Origin: a virus
Virus record (IMG/VR): IMGVR_UViG_3300043436_001758
Location: 1-47,547 of that record
Length of the DNA: 47,547 nt
Direction: 5' to 3' (one strand)
Every line of letters starts with the position of its first letter. The stretch's first letter is position 1. The notes under the pieces were generated by a model. The model saw only the letters and a list, made by a program, of their open reading frames with translations, was not told the origin of the DNA and searched no databases. Position numbers and translations under genes: made by a program. Positions 38,653 to 47,420 of the stretch are shown in pieces.

Positions 38653-40874
38653 TTCAAAACGCATTGATAGACCCCAATGTTGGGGAAGCTGTTCCAAAAA
38701 CTCGCGTAAAAGACGCAAGTTCTGCTAGGTCAATGCTTTATACTTTGATTGAAGACGACCAGATCGCTTCTCATCGTCGTTCGCAGATTCAAGGAATCAT
38801 TGATGGCAATCCTCCTTACAACGAACAGCAGTTGAGGGAGCTTGGGCAGAGCGATAGAATCAACGTAAACTGGGGACACGCGGGGGCAAAAATTGAGGCG
38901 GCAGTTATTCCTTACTTTGACATCCTTACTTCTGTTCCTCACTACATGACCGTCAAGACAAAGTACGGAAAAGACATGGGCAAGAGGGAAGAGTGGAGCC
39001 GCATCATTACCGAAGAGGCGCACAATGCTCTGGTTAAGACCAACCCCAGCTTCATTACGCAACATCAGGTTGCAGTCAAACAGCTTACCATCCACGGGCA
39101 GGGATGTCTTTATTGGGCAGATGGTACTGACTTCCGTGCAAAGGCTATTGAGCCTTGGGCATTGGTTGTTCCCAAGGGGGCTGGCGTGGATCAAGACTCT
39201 TGGGAGTTCTGTTATGTATTGGATGAGATGTATTGCGAGGAGCTTTATCGCTATATCGAAGATTCCGAAGCGGCAGAGCGTGGAGGCTGGAATGTTGATG
39301 AATGCCAGCAAGCCATTATGGATGCCAAGGTTGATGAGCAGGATCAACGCCGACCTTGGGAGTGGTATCAGAGGGAGCTAAAAAACAACGCTCTTTACTA
39401 CAGCTATGCAAAGTCCAAGGTTATCAAGGTGGCGCATATGTTTGTTCGCGAGTATGACGGGCGCATTTCCCACTACATCTTTGATCGTTTGAATGGCACG
39501 GAATTCCTTTGTGAAGTTCCTAGCCGTTACAAGAAGTTCTCTAATGCCTTTACGGTGTTCCTTAATGGCGTTGGCAATGGATACTATCATGGCGTTCGTG
39601 GGCTAGGACAGGCTCTATATCCTTGGGCAGAGGCAATGAATCGCCTTAACAACCAAACGGTTGAGGGCGCAATTCTTTCTGGTGCTACGATGTTCCAGCC
39701 TAACTCTGCGAAGGATGCAGAAGGATTGAAGACAATCCAGATTGGGCCTTATCGCCTTCTTCCCCCCGGACTCAATCTAGTGCAGGTCAACACGACTGCC
39801 AATCTGCAAGCGGCAATGGCAGTTGCTCAAATGTTCCAAGGGCAGGAATCCGATCAGACAGGATCGTATATGCCTTCTGTCTCTGGTGGAGGCAGGAAGA
39901 AGAGCAATAAGGAAGTTGAGATTGAGATTGGCGAAAAGAGCCGCCTAACTAATACCCGCGCAGAAATCTACCTTCAGTCACTTGACCTTCACTACAAAGA
40001 GGTTTATCGCCGCTTGGCTAATCCGAACATCCTAGAGGAAGATCATGGAGGGCCAGAGGCCATTGCCTTCCAAGAGGCTTGCATTAAGCGTGGAGTGCCA
40101 GCCGCCGCAATGATTGACATTGATTCAGTCAAGGCGACCCGTAGCATTGGGCAGGGATCGTCTGCCGCCCGTATGCAAGCTATGGAGCTTATTGGGCAAT
40201 ACCTTCCCCAGCTTCCAGAGTCGAACCGCAAGCGTGTTATTAACGCCAACATTGCGGCTATCGCTGGACAGACTGGCGTTGATACCTTTGGTATCCCCGA
40301 AGAGACTAAGCCAGATGGAAACGATATGTCTATTGCCTCGCTTGAGAACAATGCGTTCCAGAGCGGAGGTCAAGTCATCGTTGATCCTGACCAAAACCAC
40401 TTTGTCCACCTTAACGTCCACCTGCAATTTGCTGGTCAGATTGTTCAAGGCGTTCAAGATCAACAAGTCGATCCTCGCCAAGCGGCACAGATCATGTCTG
40501 CCGCATTGCCGCATATGCTGGTTCACCTTCAGAATATGGAGAATGATCCTACCCGCAAGGAGCAGTTTGACAACATGAACGAGCAGGTTGGTGAGCTTAT
40601 GAAGATTACCGATCAGATCAACAGCATGGCGCAGGACTTGCAGGAGCGCGAGCAGGAGGCGATGATGGAACAGCAACAGCAACCTCAACAAACTCCTCAA
40701 ATGATGGTGGCTATGAACAAGATCGAGTTGGATCAAGCCAAGTTCCAGAATGACGCAATGCTGAAACAGCAAAAGATGCAACACCAGCTTGCCCTAAAGG
40801 ACAAGCAAGTTGCTCAAAAGCTAATGATAGATAAGGTTAAGCTGGCCTCTAAATACTCAAGCATAGCACCTTGA
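38649..40874 (+). CDS. Portal protein, 741 aa
   Basis: A 741-residue protein of podovirus-type portal size. The N-terminal region (DDQIASHRRSQIQGIIDGNP; INVNWGHAGAKIEAAVIPYF) is followed by a large clip/stem region containing GQALYPWAEAMNRLNNQTVE. The C-terminal half is helical and Gln-rich, with EQQQQPQQTPQMM near residue 680 and a Lys-rich coiled coil, as in P22-like and other long portals. It forms the dodecameric ring through which DNA is packed, with the scaffold and large terminase encoded just downstream. Confidence 0.8.
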   Translation: MIQNALIDPNVGEAVPKTRVKDASSARSMLYTLIEDDQIASHRRSQIQGIIDGNPPYNEQQLRELGQSDRINVNWGHAGAKIEAAVIPYFDILTSVPHYMTVKTKYGKDMGKREEWSRIITEEAHNALVKTNPSFITQHQVAVKQLTIHGQGCLYWADGTDFRAKAIEPWALVVPKGAGVDQDSWEFCYVLDEMYCEELYRYIEDSEAAERGGWNVDECQQAIMDAKVDEQDQRRPWEWYQRELKNNALYYSYAKSKVIKVAHMFVREYDGRISHYIFDRLNGTEFLCEVPSRYKKFSNAFTVFLNGVGNGYYHGVRGLGQALYPWAEAMNRLNNQTVEGAILSGATMFQPNSAKDAEGLKTIQIGPYRLLPPGLNLVQVNTTANLQAAMAVAQMFQGQESDQTGSYMPSVSGGGRKKSNKEVEIEIGEKSRLTNTRAEIYLQSLDLHYKEVYRRLANPNILEEDHGGPEAIAFQEACIKRGVPAAAMIDIDSVKATRSIGQGSSAARMQAMELIGQYLPQLPESNRKRVINANIAAIAGQTGVDTFGIPEETKPDGNDMSIASLENNAFQSGGQVIVDPDQNHFVHLNVHLQFAGQIVQGVQDQQVDPRQAAQIMSAALPHMLVHLQNMENDPTRKEQFDNMNEQVGELMKITDQINSMAQDLQEREQEAMMEQQQQPQQTPQMMVAMNKIELDQAKFQNDAMLKQQKMQHQLALKDKQVAQKLMIDKVKLASKYSSIAP

Positions 40875-40875
40875 T

Positions 40876-41298
40876 ATGGAATACAAAAAAGAAAAGCCGA
40901 AAGGCGCATTGGAAATGGTTAGGCAACAATTGAGGCCCATTGAGTTTTCAGATTGGAAGCCAAACGCTAAAGATATTCGTCCAGATGGGACGATTAAGGG
41001 ACTTGGATTTCTTGGGCCATTAAAGCGACCAGACGGAGGTGTATCTACAGAGATTTCTGTGGGCGTTGGGCTGGGTGGAAAGGAAATTGATATTCCAATG
41101 ATGGTTCCCAACCTTGCAAAACATGAAATTGATTTTCTTTTGAACACACCAGAAGATAAATTGATAGAGGCAGATAAAAATCTATATAAATCTATTGTTG
41201 ACAAAGCAGTAGAACACGCCAAAATGAGACTCAAATTAGGGAAATCGGTATTTGCAGAAGAAGGCGAAACACCAGATGTCCCTCCCTCATTTGAATAA
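40876..41298 (+). CDS. Hypothetical protein in head block, 140 aa
   Basis: A 140-residue protein (MEYKKEKPKGALEMVRQQLR...) with a Gly-rich middle (GGVSTEISVGVGLGGKEIDI) and helical ends. It begins one base after the portal stop. It is possibly a small virion protein; similar segments occur in phage minor head proteins, but no family is assigned. Confidence 0.6.
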   Translation: MEYKKEKPKGALEMVRQQLRPIEFSDWKPNAKDIRPDGTIKGLGFLGPLKRPDGGVSTEISVGVGLGGKEIDIPMMVPNLAKHEIDFLLNTPEDKLIEADKNLYKSIVDKAVEHAKMRLKLGKSVFAEEGETPDVPPSFE

Positions 41299-41316
41299 AC
41301 ACCAAAATAAAAACCA

Positions 41317-41541
41317 ATGACCACCACGAATGATGGGGCTAATGACCCCATCAACCCAAGCCACTACAAGGATATTTATCCTGTTGAGATAATCACCATC
41401 ACCGAGTGCATGAACTTTAATCGCGGCAATGCCGTAAAGTATATCTCACGGGCTGGATATAAAAACAAAGCTACCGAAGTTGAAGACCTAACCAAAGCAG
41501 TTTGGTATTTGCAGAGAGAAATCCAACGCATATCAAAATGA
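41317..41541 (+). CDS. DUF3310 protein, 74 aa
   Basis: The pattern INPSHYKDIYPVEIITITEC, then NFNRGNAVKYISRAGYK and EDLTKAVWYLQREI is the full DUF3310 motif set. This is a family of small phage proteins often annotated as nucleotide kinase-like, but without proven activity. It sits between head genes and overlaps the next gene by ATGA. Confidence 0.85.
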   Translation: MTTTNDGANDPINPSHYKDIYPVEIITITECMNFNRGNAVKYISRAGYKNKATEVEDLTKAVWYLQREIQRISK

Positions 41542-41720
41542 ACCCATTCGATCAAGGAAAGCTAGAGGCAACGGAGCAAATTGTGGCTCTGATCTATGAC
41601 AGGTATATGTATCACAGAACCTTTCATGGAAAGGATTCCGAACTTGCCCTAGCTCACAAGCTATTGATTCAAACCATACGAGATGCACAGGCTATCGACA
41701 TGGAGGAAGAAAGCGAGTAA
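41538..41720 (+). CDS. Hypothetical protein, 60 aa
   Basis: A 60-residue helical acidic protein starting MNPFDQGKLEATEQIVAL at an ATGA overlap with the DUF3310 gene. No family is recognised. Confidence 0.55.
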   Translation: MNPFDQGKLEATEQIVALIYDRYMYHRTFHGKDSELALAHKLLIQTIRDAQAIDMEEESE

Positions 41721-41747
41721 TTATTAATCCCTAACTGAACTAATGAA

Positions 41748-42032
41748 ATGACATACAATGAGTGGAGAAAAGACCCCAAGAATGCCACGGCACTTGCTGA
41801 ACTACTTAACCAGCCGATCATGCAAGAGGCACTTGCCCTTCTGGAAAGTCAAACAATGGCAAAGACAATCGGAAGTGGCCCCTCACTTCTACAATCTGCA
41901 AACAACTCCCATGTCCTTTTTGGTTGGGATTGCGGTAGGGCTTCTGCTTGGAGCGATCTTGCTAACTTGGCTCTGGTTCAATCCGACGATGACCTAGCAC
42001 CAATTACACCAACCTACCAAGGCGAATTTTAA
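41748..42032 (+). CDS. Hypothetical protein, 94 aa
   Basis: A 94-residue protein (MTYNEWRKDPKNATALAELL...) with a helical start (LLNQPIMQEALALLESQTMA) and NNSHVLFGWDCGRASAWSDL. It lies just upstream of the scaffold-like gene and may be a capsid accessory protein; function is not recognised. Confidence 0.6.
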   Translation: MTYNEWRKDPKNATALAELLNQPIMQEALALLESQTMAKTIGSGPSLLQSANNSHVLFGWDCGRASAWSDLANLALVQSDDDLAPITPTYQGEF

Positions 42033-42043
42033 TTTAACCCAAT

Positions 42044-43195
42044 ATGAGCGAAACCAACACACAACCAGCAGACCCCATCGTAGCAACCACGCCAGAAGCA
42101 CCAGTTGATTCTTGGCAGGATAACATTAGCAAGAGATTCAAAGCACCAGAGATTCCCAAGGTGGATTACTCGCAAGTCGAGAAAACTCCACAGGGCATTG
42201 AAGAGGTGCAGGAGATGACTTCATCGGAATTCCTAAAGCACCTTGAGGGTGGCGAAAGGGAAATTGAGGAGCCAAAGCAGGAGAAGAAGGTCGAGAAGAA
42301 GAGTCTTGCTGACCTTTCGATTGATGACCTTGACTTGTCCAAAGATGAAGATCCTATCTTGGATGAGAAGCCAAAGAAGAAGTCCAAGGAGGACAATATC
42401 GCAGAGCTTCGCAAGAAGGCAGAGGCTTATGAGCTAGAGTCCAAAGGCAAGGAGGAGAAGCTTGCAGAATATCAGCGCAAGCTGGAGGAGATGGAAGCCA
42501 CTCTTGAGAAGACTGCATTTGAGAAGTCTCCCAAGTTCCGCGACAAGTTCCAAGCTCCCTATGAGCAAGCCATTCAGAATGCTGTAGCCTATGCGCAGGA
42601 GATGGCAGATGATGCCAAGATCGCAGATAGGGCATTGTCGTTGAAGGGCAAGGAGCGTATTGAGTTCATTGATGAAGCATTCGGAGGTGGAGCCGCTTCC
42701 GCTCAATTCCTCAACCTGATTAACGAGGCCGACAGCAAGCGTGGATCGCTTGAGTCTGCTATTGAAAACTATCGTTCCACCAACCAAGCCTTGATTCAAG
42801 AGGAGGAGAATGAAAGGAATTCCTTTAATGAGAAGCTGACAAAGAATTTTGATCGCGTTGCTAATCATCTTTCCAATCAGTCTGATTTCTTCCGCAAGGG
42901 GGATGACGATGAAGCGAACAAGATGGTTGAGGAAAGGTTTGCCGCCGCAAAGAATATCTTCCTTGGGACTGCCAGCAAGAACGACATGGCTATTGCCCCG
43001 TTCCTTGCAGTCATTGCGAAGGATGCGGTTGACAAGCTATCGCAGGTTGAGGCAGAGCTTGCCAAATACAAGACCCGTGCCAAGCAAGCGGCTAGTGTCC
43101 AGCCAAGGATTAACCGATCCTCTTCTGATGAGGAGTCTTCCAGCAAGCCGAAGTCTGCGCTTGATTCGATCAGGAATCAACTGAAGGGGCTTTAA
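42044..43195 (+). CDS. Putative scaffolding protein, 383 aa
   Basis: A 383-residue, strongly charged protein. An acidic, disordered N-terminal third (SLADLSIDDLDLSKDEDPIL) is followed by a long coiled coil (KAEAYELESKGKEEKLAEYQ, residues about 125-170), helical segments and a basic C-terminal tail (SKPKSALDSIRNQLKGL). These are the usual properties of phage scaffolding proteins, which direct coat assembly and leave the head before packaging. It lies between portal and terminase genes. Confidence 0.65.
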   Translation: MSETNTQPADPIVATTPEAPVDSWQDNISKRFKAPEIPKVDYSQVEKTPQGIEEVQEMTSSEFLKHLEGGEREIEEPKQEKKVEKKSLADLSIDDLDLSKDEDPILDEKPKKKSKEDNIAELRKKAEAYELESKGKEEKLAEYQRKLEEMEATLEKTAFEKSPKFRDKFQAPYEQAIQNAVAYAQEMADDAKIADRALSLKGKERIEFIDEAFGGGAASAQFLNLINEADSKRGSLESAIENYRSTNQALIQEEENERNSFNEKLTKNFDRVANHLSNQSDFFRKGDDDEANKMVEERFAAAKNIFLGTASKNDMAIAPFLAVIAKDAVDKLSQVEAELAKYKTRAKQAASVQPRINRSSSDEESSSKPKSALDSIRNQLKGL

Positions 43196-43198
43196 TCC

Positions 43199-44890
43199 AT
43201 GAAGCTCCAGACCTACGGGCTGGATGTCAGCAAGTTCCCGAAGGTAACTCAACTAGAGATTGAGTTGCTGATGGTGGCTAACCATGACCCAAGCCGATTC
43301 TCTGGCTTGAGTCGTGGACAGCATATCAAGCATTGCATTGGTATGCTCTGGCCCGATGTCATGACTAGGTGGAACGATTGGAACGAACTAGCTCTATGGG
43401 CTTGGACTAATCACAACGAGATCGGAGTCACGGGATGTGCGGCGGCAGGGAAGACATTCACATTCACGCTATTGTCGCTGGTGGAGTATTTGGCAAAGCC
43501 AATGGGAACCCGTGTGGCTCTCACTTCAACAACTGTTCCATCCTTGCGTGGTCGCATTTGGGCAGAGATGATGAAGTTTGCAAGGCCAGTTGTGCCTTTG
43601 TTTGGACTTAATGTTGTTGATTCTCAAACAAAGATCCAATTTGAAAAAGGGGATGACAGAAGCGCAATCATTGCATTGGCTGTTGACTCTGGAGCTATTG
43701 AACAAGCAGTTGGAAAATTGCAGGGTGTTCACTTGCCACGGATGATTATTTGCGTGGATGAAGCCGCCGCCAGTAACCCGGCAATATTTTCAGCGAGGGC
43801 CAACCTAGCTGTTGGAACTGATTTTTATCATTTCGTTGCACTGGCAAATGCCTCTTCGCATTTTGATCCTCACGGCCTATTCTGCGAACCTAAAATGGGG
43901 TGGAACTCATTAAGAGATGATGATGAGTTTTGGGAAACAAAGACAGGCGTATGCATTAGATTTGATGGATTACGGTCGCCAAATGTAAAGGCAGGAAAAA
44001 CGCTTTACCCGTATTTATTCGGTCAAGAAAACATTGACACCATTGAAAAGAACTTTGGTAGAGGATCAATGGAGTGGGCCATGTATTGTCGGGGAACTTG
44101 GTCGTCGGCTGGAGCAAGAAATACAATTATTGACTCCTCATTGATTGAAGCAGGAAAGGCAAGGGAGAGCATTGTTTGGCAAGGAGGTGGGCTTGAAACA
44201 ATAGCCGCACTAGACCCTGCATTTACGTCAGATGGTGATGATGCCATACTGCGATTCGCAAAAGTTGGAAGGGATGTTAATGGAAATTTAATAATGCTAC
44301 TGACCGAAACCATTCGCCTAAATCTAATGGAGGATCAATCAATCCCCCTATTTTACCAAGTGGCAGATCAAACTATTGAAGAGCTAAACAAGCGTGGAGT
44401 TAAACCAGAGAACTTTGCCTTGGATTCCACGGGTGCTGGTGCTGGCATAGCCGACATCATAAGTCAAAGGTGGAAGGTTGGATTCCATCGCGTGAGTTTT
44501 GGAGGTTCTGCCACAGAAGATCCAATTAGCGTTGAGGACAATAGACAAGGGAAGGCTGTATATGCAAATCGCGTAAGCCAATTGTGGGGGCAGATCAAGA
44601 CATTGATAATGTCTGAAAGCATTAGGGGTCTTGATGACCAAACGGCAAGAGAGCTTTGCGGCAGGATATACTCATTAAAAAATGAAAAAACATTACTTGA
44701 GAGCAAGCGTGACTTGAAGAAAAGAACGAAAGGAAACTCTCCCGATAGGGCAGATGCACTTGCGCTTTTGTGTCAAGTGTTTATTTCTCAAAATGGAATG
44801 CTTGGAGCAAATAATAAAGATGGAGAAAATGGTGGTGATTGGGACTTGCTGTGCGAACAAAGCCAGCTATACTCCAACTATGACTCGTAA
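43199..44890 (+). CDS. terL: Terminase large subunit
   Basis: A 563-residue packaging ATPase-nuclease. Walker A GCAAAGKT is at residues 79-86 and Walker B MIICVDEAAA near 181-190. Nuclease acidic residues appear in AALDPAF (about 339), FALDSTGAG (about 401) and DRADALAL (about 520). It pumps DNA through the portal and cuts it. The start is four bases after the scaffold gene's stop. The last 11 bases overlap the following homing endonuclease gene. Confidence 0.92.
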   Translation: MKLQTYGLDVSKFPKVTQLEIELLMVANHDPSRFSGLSRGQHIKHCIGMLWPDVMTRWNDWNELALWAWTNHNEIGVTGCAAAGKTFTFTLLSLVEYLAKPMGTRVALTSTTVPSLRGRIWAEMMKFARPVVPLFGLNVVDSQTKIQFEKGDDRSAIIALAVDSGAIEQAVGKLQGVHLPRMIICVDEAAASNPAIFSARANLAVGTDFYHFVALANASSHFDPHGLFCEPKMGWNSLRDDDEFWETKTGVCIRFDGLRSPNVKAGKTLYPYLFGQENIDTIEKNFGRGSMEWAMYCRGTWSSAGARNTIIDSSLIEAGKARESIVWQGGGLETIAALDPAFTSDGDDAILRFAKVGRDVNGNLIMLLTETIRLNLMEDQSIPLFYQVADQTIEELNKRGVKPENFALDSTGAGAGIADIISQRWKVGFHRVSFGGSATEDPISVEDNRQGKAVYANRVSQLWGQIKTLIMSESIRGLDDQTARELCGRIYSLKNEKTLLESKRDLKKRTKGNSPDRADALALLCQVFISQNGMLGANNKDGENGGDWDLLCEQSQLYSNYDS

Positions 44891-45437
44891 AACAAGCAAC
44901 AAGGATTTAACTGGAAAAACATTTAATAGGCTAACGGCAATAAGGGCACTTGATAAGCGAAGTGGAACATCTATTGTATGGGAATGCAGGTGTTCTTGCG
45001 GCAATATATGTGAAGCGGCATCACACGCATTGTCACGATCAACAAAGAAAAGTTGTGGTTGCTTGATGAAAGAAAAGAACTGGAAGAAATATCCAGAATA
45101 TCAAATTTGGGGAGGGATGAATAACCGTTGTTCTCCAAATGCAAGTGGGCACAACTATATCCATTATTATTCCAATGGAATAAGGGTTTGCGAAAGGTGG
45201 AAGGGACGAGGAAAGTTTATGAATTTCCTTGAAGATGTTGGAAGAAGGCCATCAAAGTTGCATTCATTGGACAGAATCAACCCCAAGGGAGATTACGAGC
45301 CTAGTAATGTGCGATGGGCAACTGCACTTGAACAAGTTCAAAACAGAACTGTAAAGAGAATAGAAGACTTTTCAGATGCAGAGTTCATCGCAGAAGCCCT
45401 TAGAAGGGGCATGAAGATTTCTCAAAAAAAGATTTGA
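44880..45437 (+). CDS. HNH/AP2-like homing endonuclease
   Basis: A 185-residue basic protein. An N-terminal DNA-binding region (TFNRLTAIRALDKRSG, then WECRCSCGN and SCGCL) is followed by YQIWGGMNNRCSP, IRVCERWKG and LHSLDRINPKGDYEPSNVRW. This is the well-known layout of phage HNH endonucleases with an AP2-like region. It begins inside the terminase end, a frequent landing place of such mobile genes. It belongs to a different subfamily from the HNH genes at 1515 and 26840. Confidence 0.82.
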   Translation: MTRKTSNKDLTGKTFNRLTAIRALDKRSGTSIVWECRCSCGNICEAASHALSRSTKKSCGCLMKEKNWKKYPEYQIWGGMNNRCSPNASGHNYIHYYSNGIRVCERWKGRGKFMNFLEDVGRRPSKLHSLDRINPKGDYEPSNVRWATALEQVQNRTVKRIEDFSDAEFIAEALRRGMKISQKKI

Positions 45438-45509
45438 CCACGAAATCACCGCCTCGTATAGCTAGGGGCGAACAAGAGGAATCACCATCCTCGCAACAAC
45501 AAAAAAACA

Positions 45510-45707
45510 ATGAAACCATACAAAGTCGATTATGACTGCCCCGAATGCGAGGAGTCGTTTGAAGTGAAAGTATATCCCTACGAGGAGCCTAAGAACATGA
45601 GCGGTCGAATGGAAGATGCAGAGCCAGCAGAGGGGGGCTATTGTGAGCCGGGGGAATGCGAATGTGGACGCTCTGTTGATTACGAGGACGTTCAAGAACA
45701 CGAATGA
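45510..45707 (+). CDS. Zinc-ribbon-like acidic protein, 65 aa
   Basis: A 65-residue acidic protein with CPECEES and CEPGECECG, two cysteine groups that could form a zinc ribbon (residues about 10-53). It overlaps the Mom-like gene by four bases (ATGA), so the two are probably co-translated and may act together. Confidence 0.6.
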   Translation: MKPYKVDYDCPECEESFEVKVYPYEEPKNMSGRMEDAEPAEGGYCEPGECECGRSVDYEDVQEHE

Positions 45708-46381
45708 TGAAATGGGCCGTTCATCAAATTACTTTTCGTGATGCGGAGCCTTGGCTTTTGAAAAAACATTACGCAAAGCGAATGCCACCTATATCTTATG
45801 CATTTGGAGCATATGACGGCAATTGCCTTATAGGGGTTGTGACATACGGGGTTCCTTTAAGTTCAACTTTAAGAACTGGAGTGTGCGGTGAAGAATGGGA
45901 ATCTTGTGTGCTTGAGCTAAATAGATTGTGTTGCAAAAACGATAAAAATATAGCAGGGAGATTGATTTCAAATTCCATGAATCTTTTGCCTCGACCTAAA
46001 ATTATTGTGAGCTATGCTGATACAGGTCATGGACATATAGGCTATGTGTACCAAGCAACCAATTTTATTTATACTGGCATCACATCAAAGATGTATGATT
46101 GGAAAGTAAAAGGAAAGGGCGATCTTCATCATTGCTCAATAGGAGATGAGTTTAGAGGGCAAGAAAACCGATCACAAAAGATGAGAGAGAAATATGGGGA
46201 CTTGCTATACAGGGAAGAGAGATCGCAAAAACATCGCTACATTTATTTTATTGGAAGCAATAAACAAAAAAGAAAAATGAAAAAACAATTAAATTATCAA
46301 ATGCAACCTTACCCAAAGGGAGAAACAAAAAGATATGATGCAAGCGCATTGGTTGATACTCAAATGCTTTTAATCGCATAA
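45704..46381 (+). CDS. Mom-like DNA modification protein, 225 aa
   Basis: A 225-residue protein with the pattern known from Mom-type proteins. HYAKRMPPISYAFGAYDGNC leads to GVVTYGVP, then CVLELNRLCCKN and IVSYADTGHGHIGYVYQATN followed by FIYTG. Mom of phage Mu (about 231 residues) belongs to the GNAT-like fold and modifies adenines in phage DNA, protecting it from restriction. The same role is inferred here. The C-terminal 60 residues are basic. A plain GNAT acetyltransferase remains possible. Confidence 0.7.
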   Translation: MMKWAVHQITFRDAEPWLLKKHYAKRMPPISYAFGAYDGNCLIGVVTYGVPLSSTLRTGVCGEEWESCVLELNRLCCKNDKNIAGRLISNSMNLLPRPKIIVSYADTGHGHIGYVYQATNFIYTGITSKMYDWKVKGKGDLHHCSIGDEFRGQENRSQKMREKYGDLLYREERSQKHRYIYFIGSNKQKRKMKKQLNYQMQPYPKGETKRYDASALVDTQMLLIA

Positions 46382-46386
46382 ACTAT

Positions 46387-46578
46387 ATGAACAAAGTAAA
46401 CATCCAAACGAAAACATATATCCTCTGCCAAGCAGGATTAAAAAGATCCATTAGGTCACATTGGAGAAAAAGGTCGCGCAGAACCAACAAGGAGGCTGTT
46501 GACTATTGGACGAACAAGGTGAAAGAAAACATCGCCGCATATAGAGACTTTACAAAAACACAAAAATGCAAACAGTAA
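46387..46578 (+). CDS. Hypothetical basic protein, 63 aa
   Basis: A 63-residue very basic protein (KRSIRSHWRKRSRRTNKEAV in the middle), likely to contact nucleic acid. It overlaps the exonuclease gene by 13 bases. No family is recognised. Confidence 0.5.
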   Translation: MNKVNIQTKTYILCQAGLKRSIRSHWRKRSRRTNKEAVDYWTNKVKENIAAYRDFTKTQKCKQ

Positions 46579-47282
46579 AACTAGAGCGCAACGCTCCACA
46601 CCAAACCTACCACCTATCCGATGGCACGAAAGTCCCCGGAGGTTCAACCATCTGCAAGATTGGAGACGATGCAAGCGCATTGCTTCATTGGGCATGGAAA
46701 CTAGGAACTGAAGGCAAGGACTACCGCAAGGAACGCGACAAGGCCGCAGACATTGGCACGATAGCCCATTTCCTTATCGAGTGCTTCTTGAATAATCAAG
46801 TGGCCGATCTATCCGACTATGGACAGGAGGACATTGACAAGGCTCTTTTGTGCTACAACAAATTTGTAGATTGGTGGGATGGCCAGAACCTTGAAAAAGT
46901 CGCCACGGAGATTCAGCTTGTAAACGAGGCTCACAAGTACGGAGGAACCATTGACTTGATCGCCAAGAAACCGAATGGAGATCATGTGTTAATTGACTTC
47001 AAGACTAGTAAGAAAATCAGCGAGAGCTATTGGAGACAATGCGCTGGATACGCACAGCTATGGAATTGCAATGGATGGGAAGGCGAGATTGATGCTGAAG
47101 ACCACAGGATCACCAACCACGCAATCGTCCGAATCGGCAAGGAAGAGGAAGGAGACTTTGAGGTTATCTGGCGCGATGACTTGTCAAAGGAGTGGTTTGT
47201 CTTCCGGAAGCAAGTTGAACTTTATTGGGCTATGCAAGCCGCGAAGCCAGAGCCAAAGCCACGTGGGAGGAAGAAGAAATGA
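46566..47282 (+). CDS. PD-(D/E)XK exonuclease (RecB/Cas4-like)
   Basis: A 238-residue nuclease. His68 lies in GTIAHFLIE, Asp130 in YGGTIDLIAKK, the D-x-K pair (Asp144, Lys146) in VLIDFKTSKK, and the QxxxY motif (Gln158, Tyr162) in QCAGYAQLW. These are the motifs of RecB-like exonucleases. It would resect double-stranded ends so that the ERF protein can anneal them. The C-terminus is basic (RGRKKK). Confidence 0.85.
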   Translation: MQTVKLERNAPHQTYHLSDGTKVPGGSTICKIGDDASALLHWAWKLGTEGKDYRKERDKAADIGTIAHFLIECFLNNQVADLSDYGQEDIDKALLCYNKFVDWWDGQNLEKVATEIQLVNEAHKYGGTIDLIAKKPNGDHVLIDFKTSKKISESYWRQCAGYAQLWNCNGWEGEIDAEDHRITNHAIVRIGKEEEGDFEVIWRDDLSKEWFVFRKQVELYWAMQAAKPEPKPRGRKKK

Positions 47283-47389
47283 GTCCACAAGAACAATTTG
47301 CTTATTATTTTGGATACTACTGGGGATTATTTACGACATTAATATTTTGCATAATCGTAATAATCATCTCTCACAAGATAGATAAATGA
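47279..47389 (+). CDS. Tiny membrane protein, 36 aa
   Basis: A 36-residue protein with an aromatic N-terminus (EQFAYYFGYYWG) and one hydrophobic helix (LFTTLIFCIIVIIIS), ending KIDK. It starts at an ATGA overlap with the exonuclease stop, with GGAGG about eight bases upstream. Role unknown. A 12-codon frame (47386-47424) links it by ATGA overlaps to the gene at 47421. Confidence 0.55.
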   Translation: MSPQEQFAYYFGYYWGLFTTLIFCIIVIIISHKIDK

Positions 47390-47420
47390 TAACACCAAAA
47401 TCCACGCGCATAGAATACGC

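Noticed and set aside
45441-45460. GAAATCACC followed by GCCTCGT, similar to the tRNA-Gln repeat region.
   Set aside because: Only a short match; no cloverleaf and no regular repeats, so probably chance.
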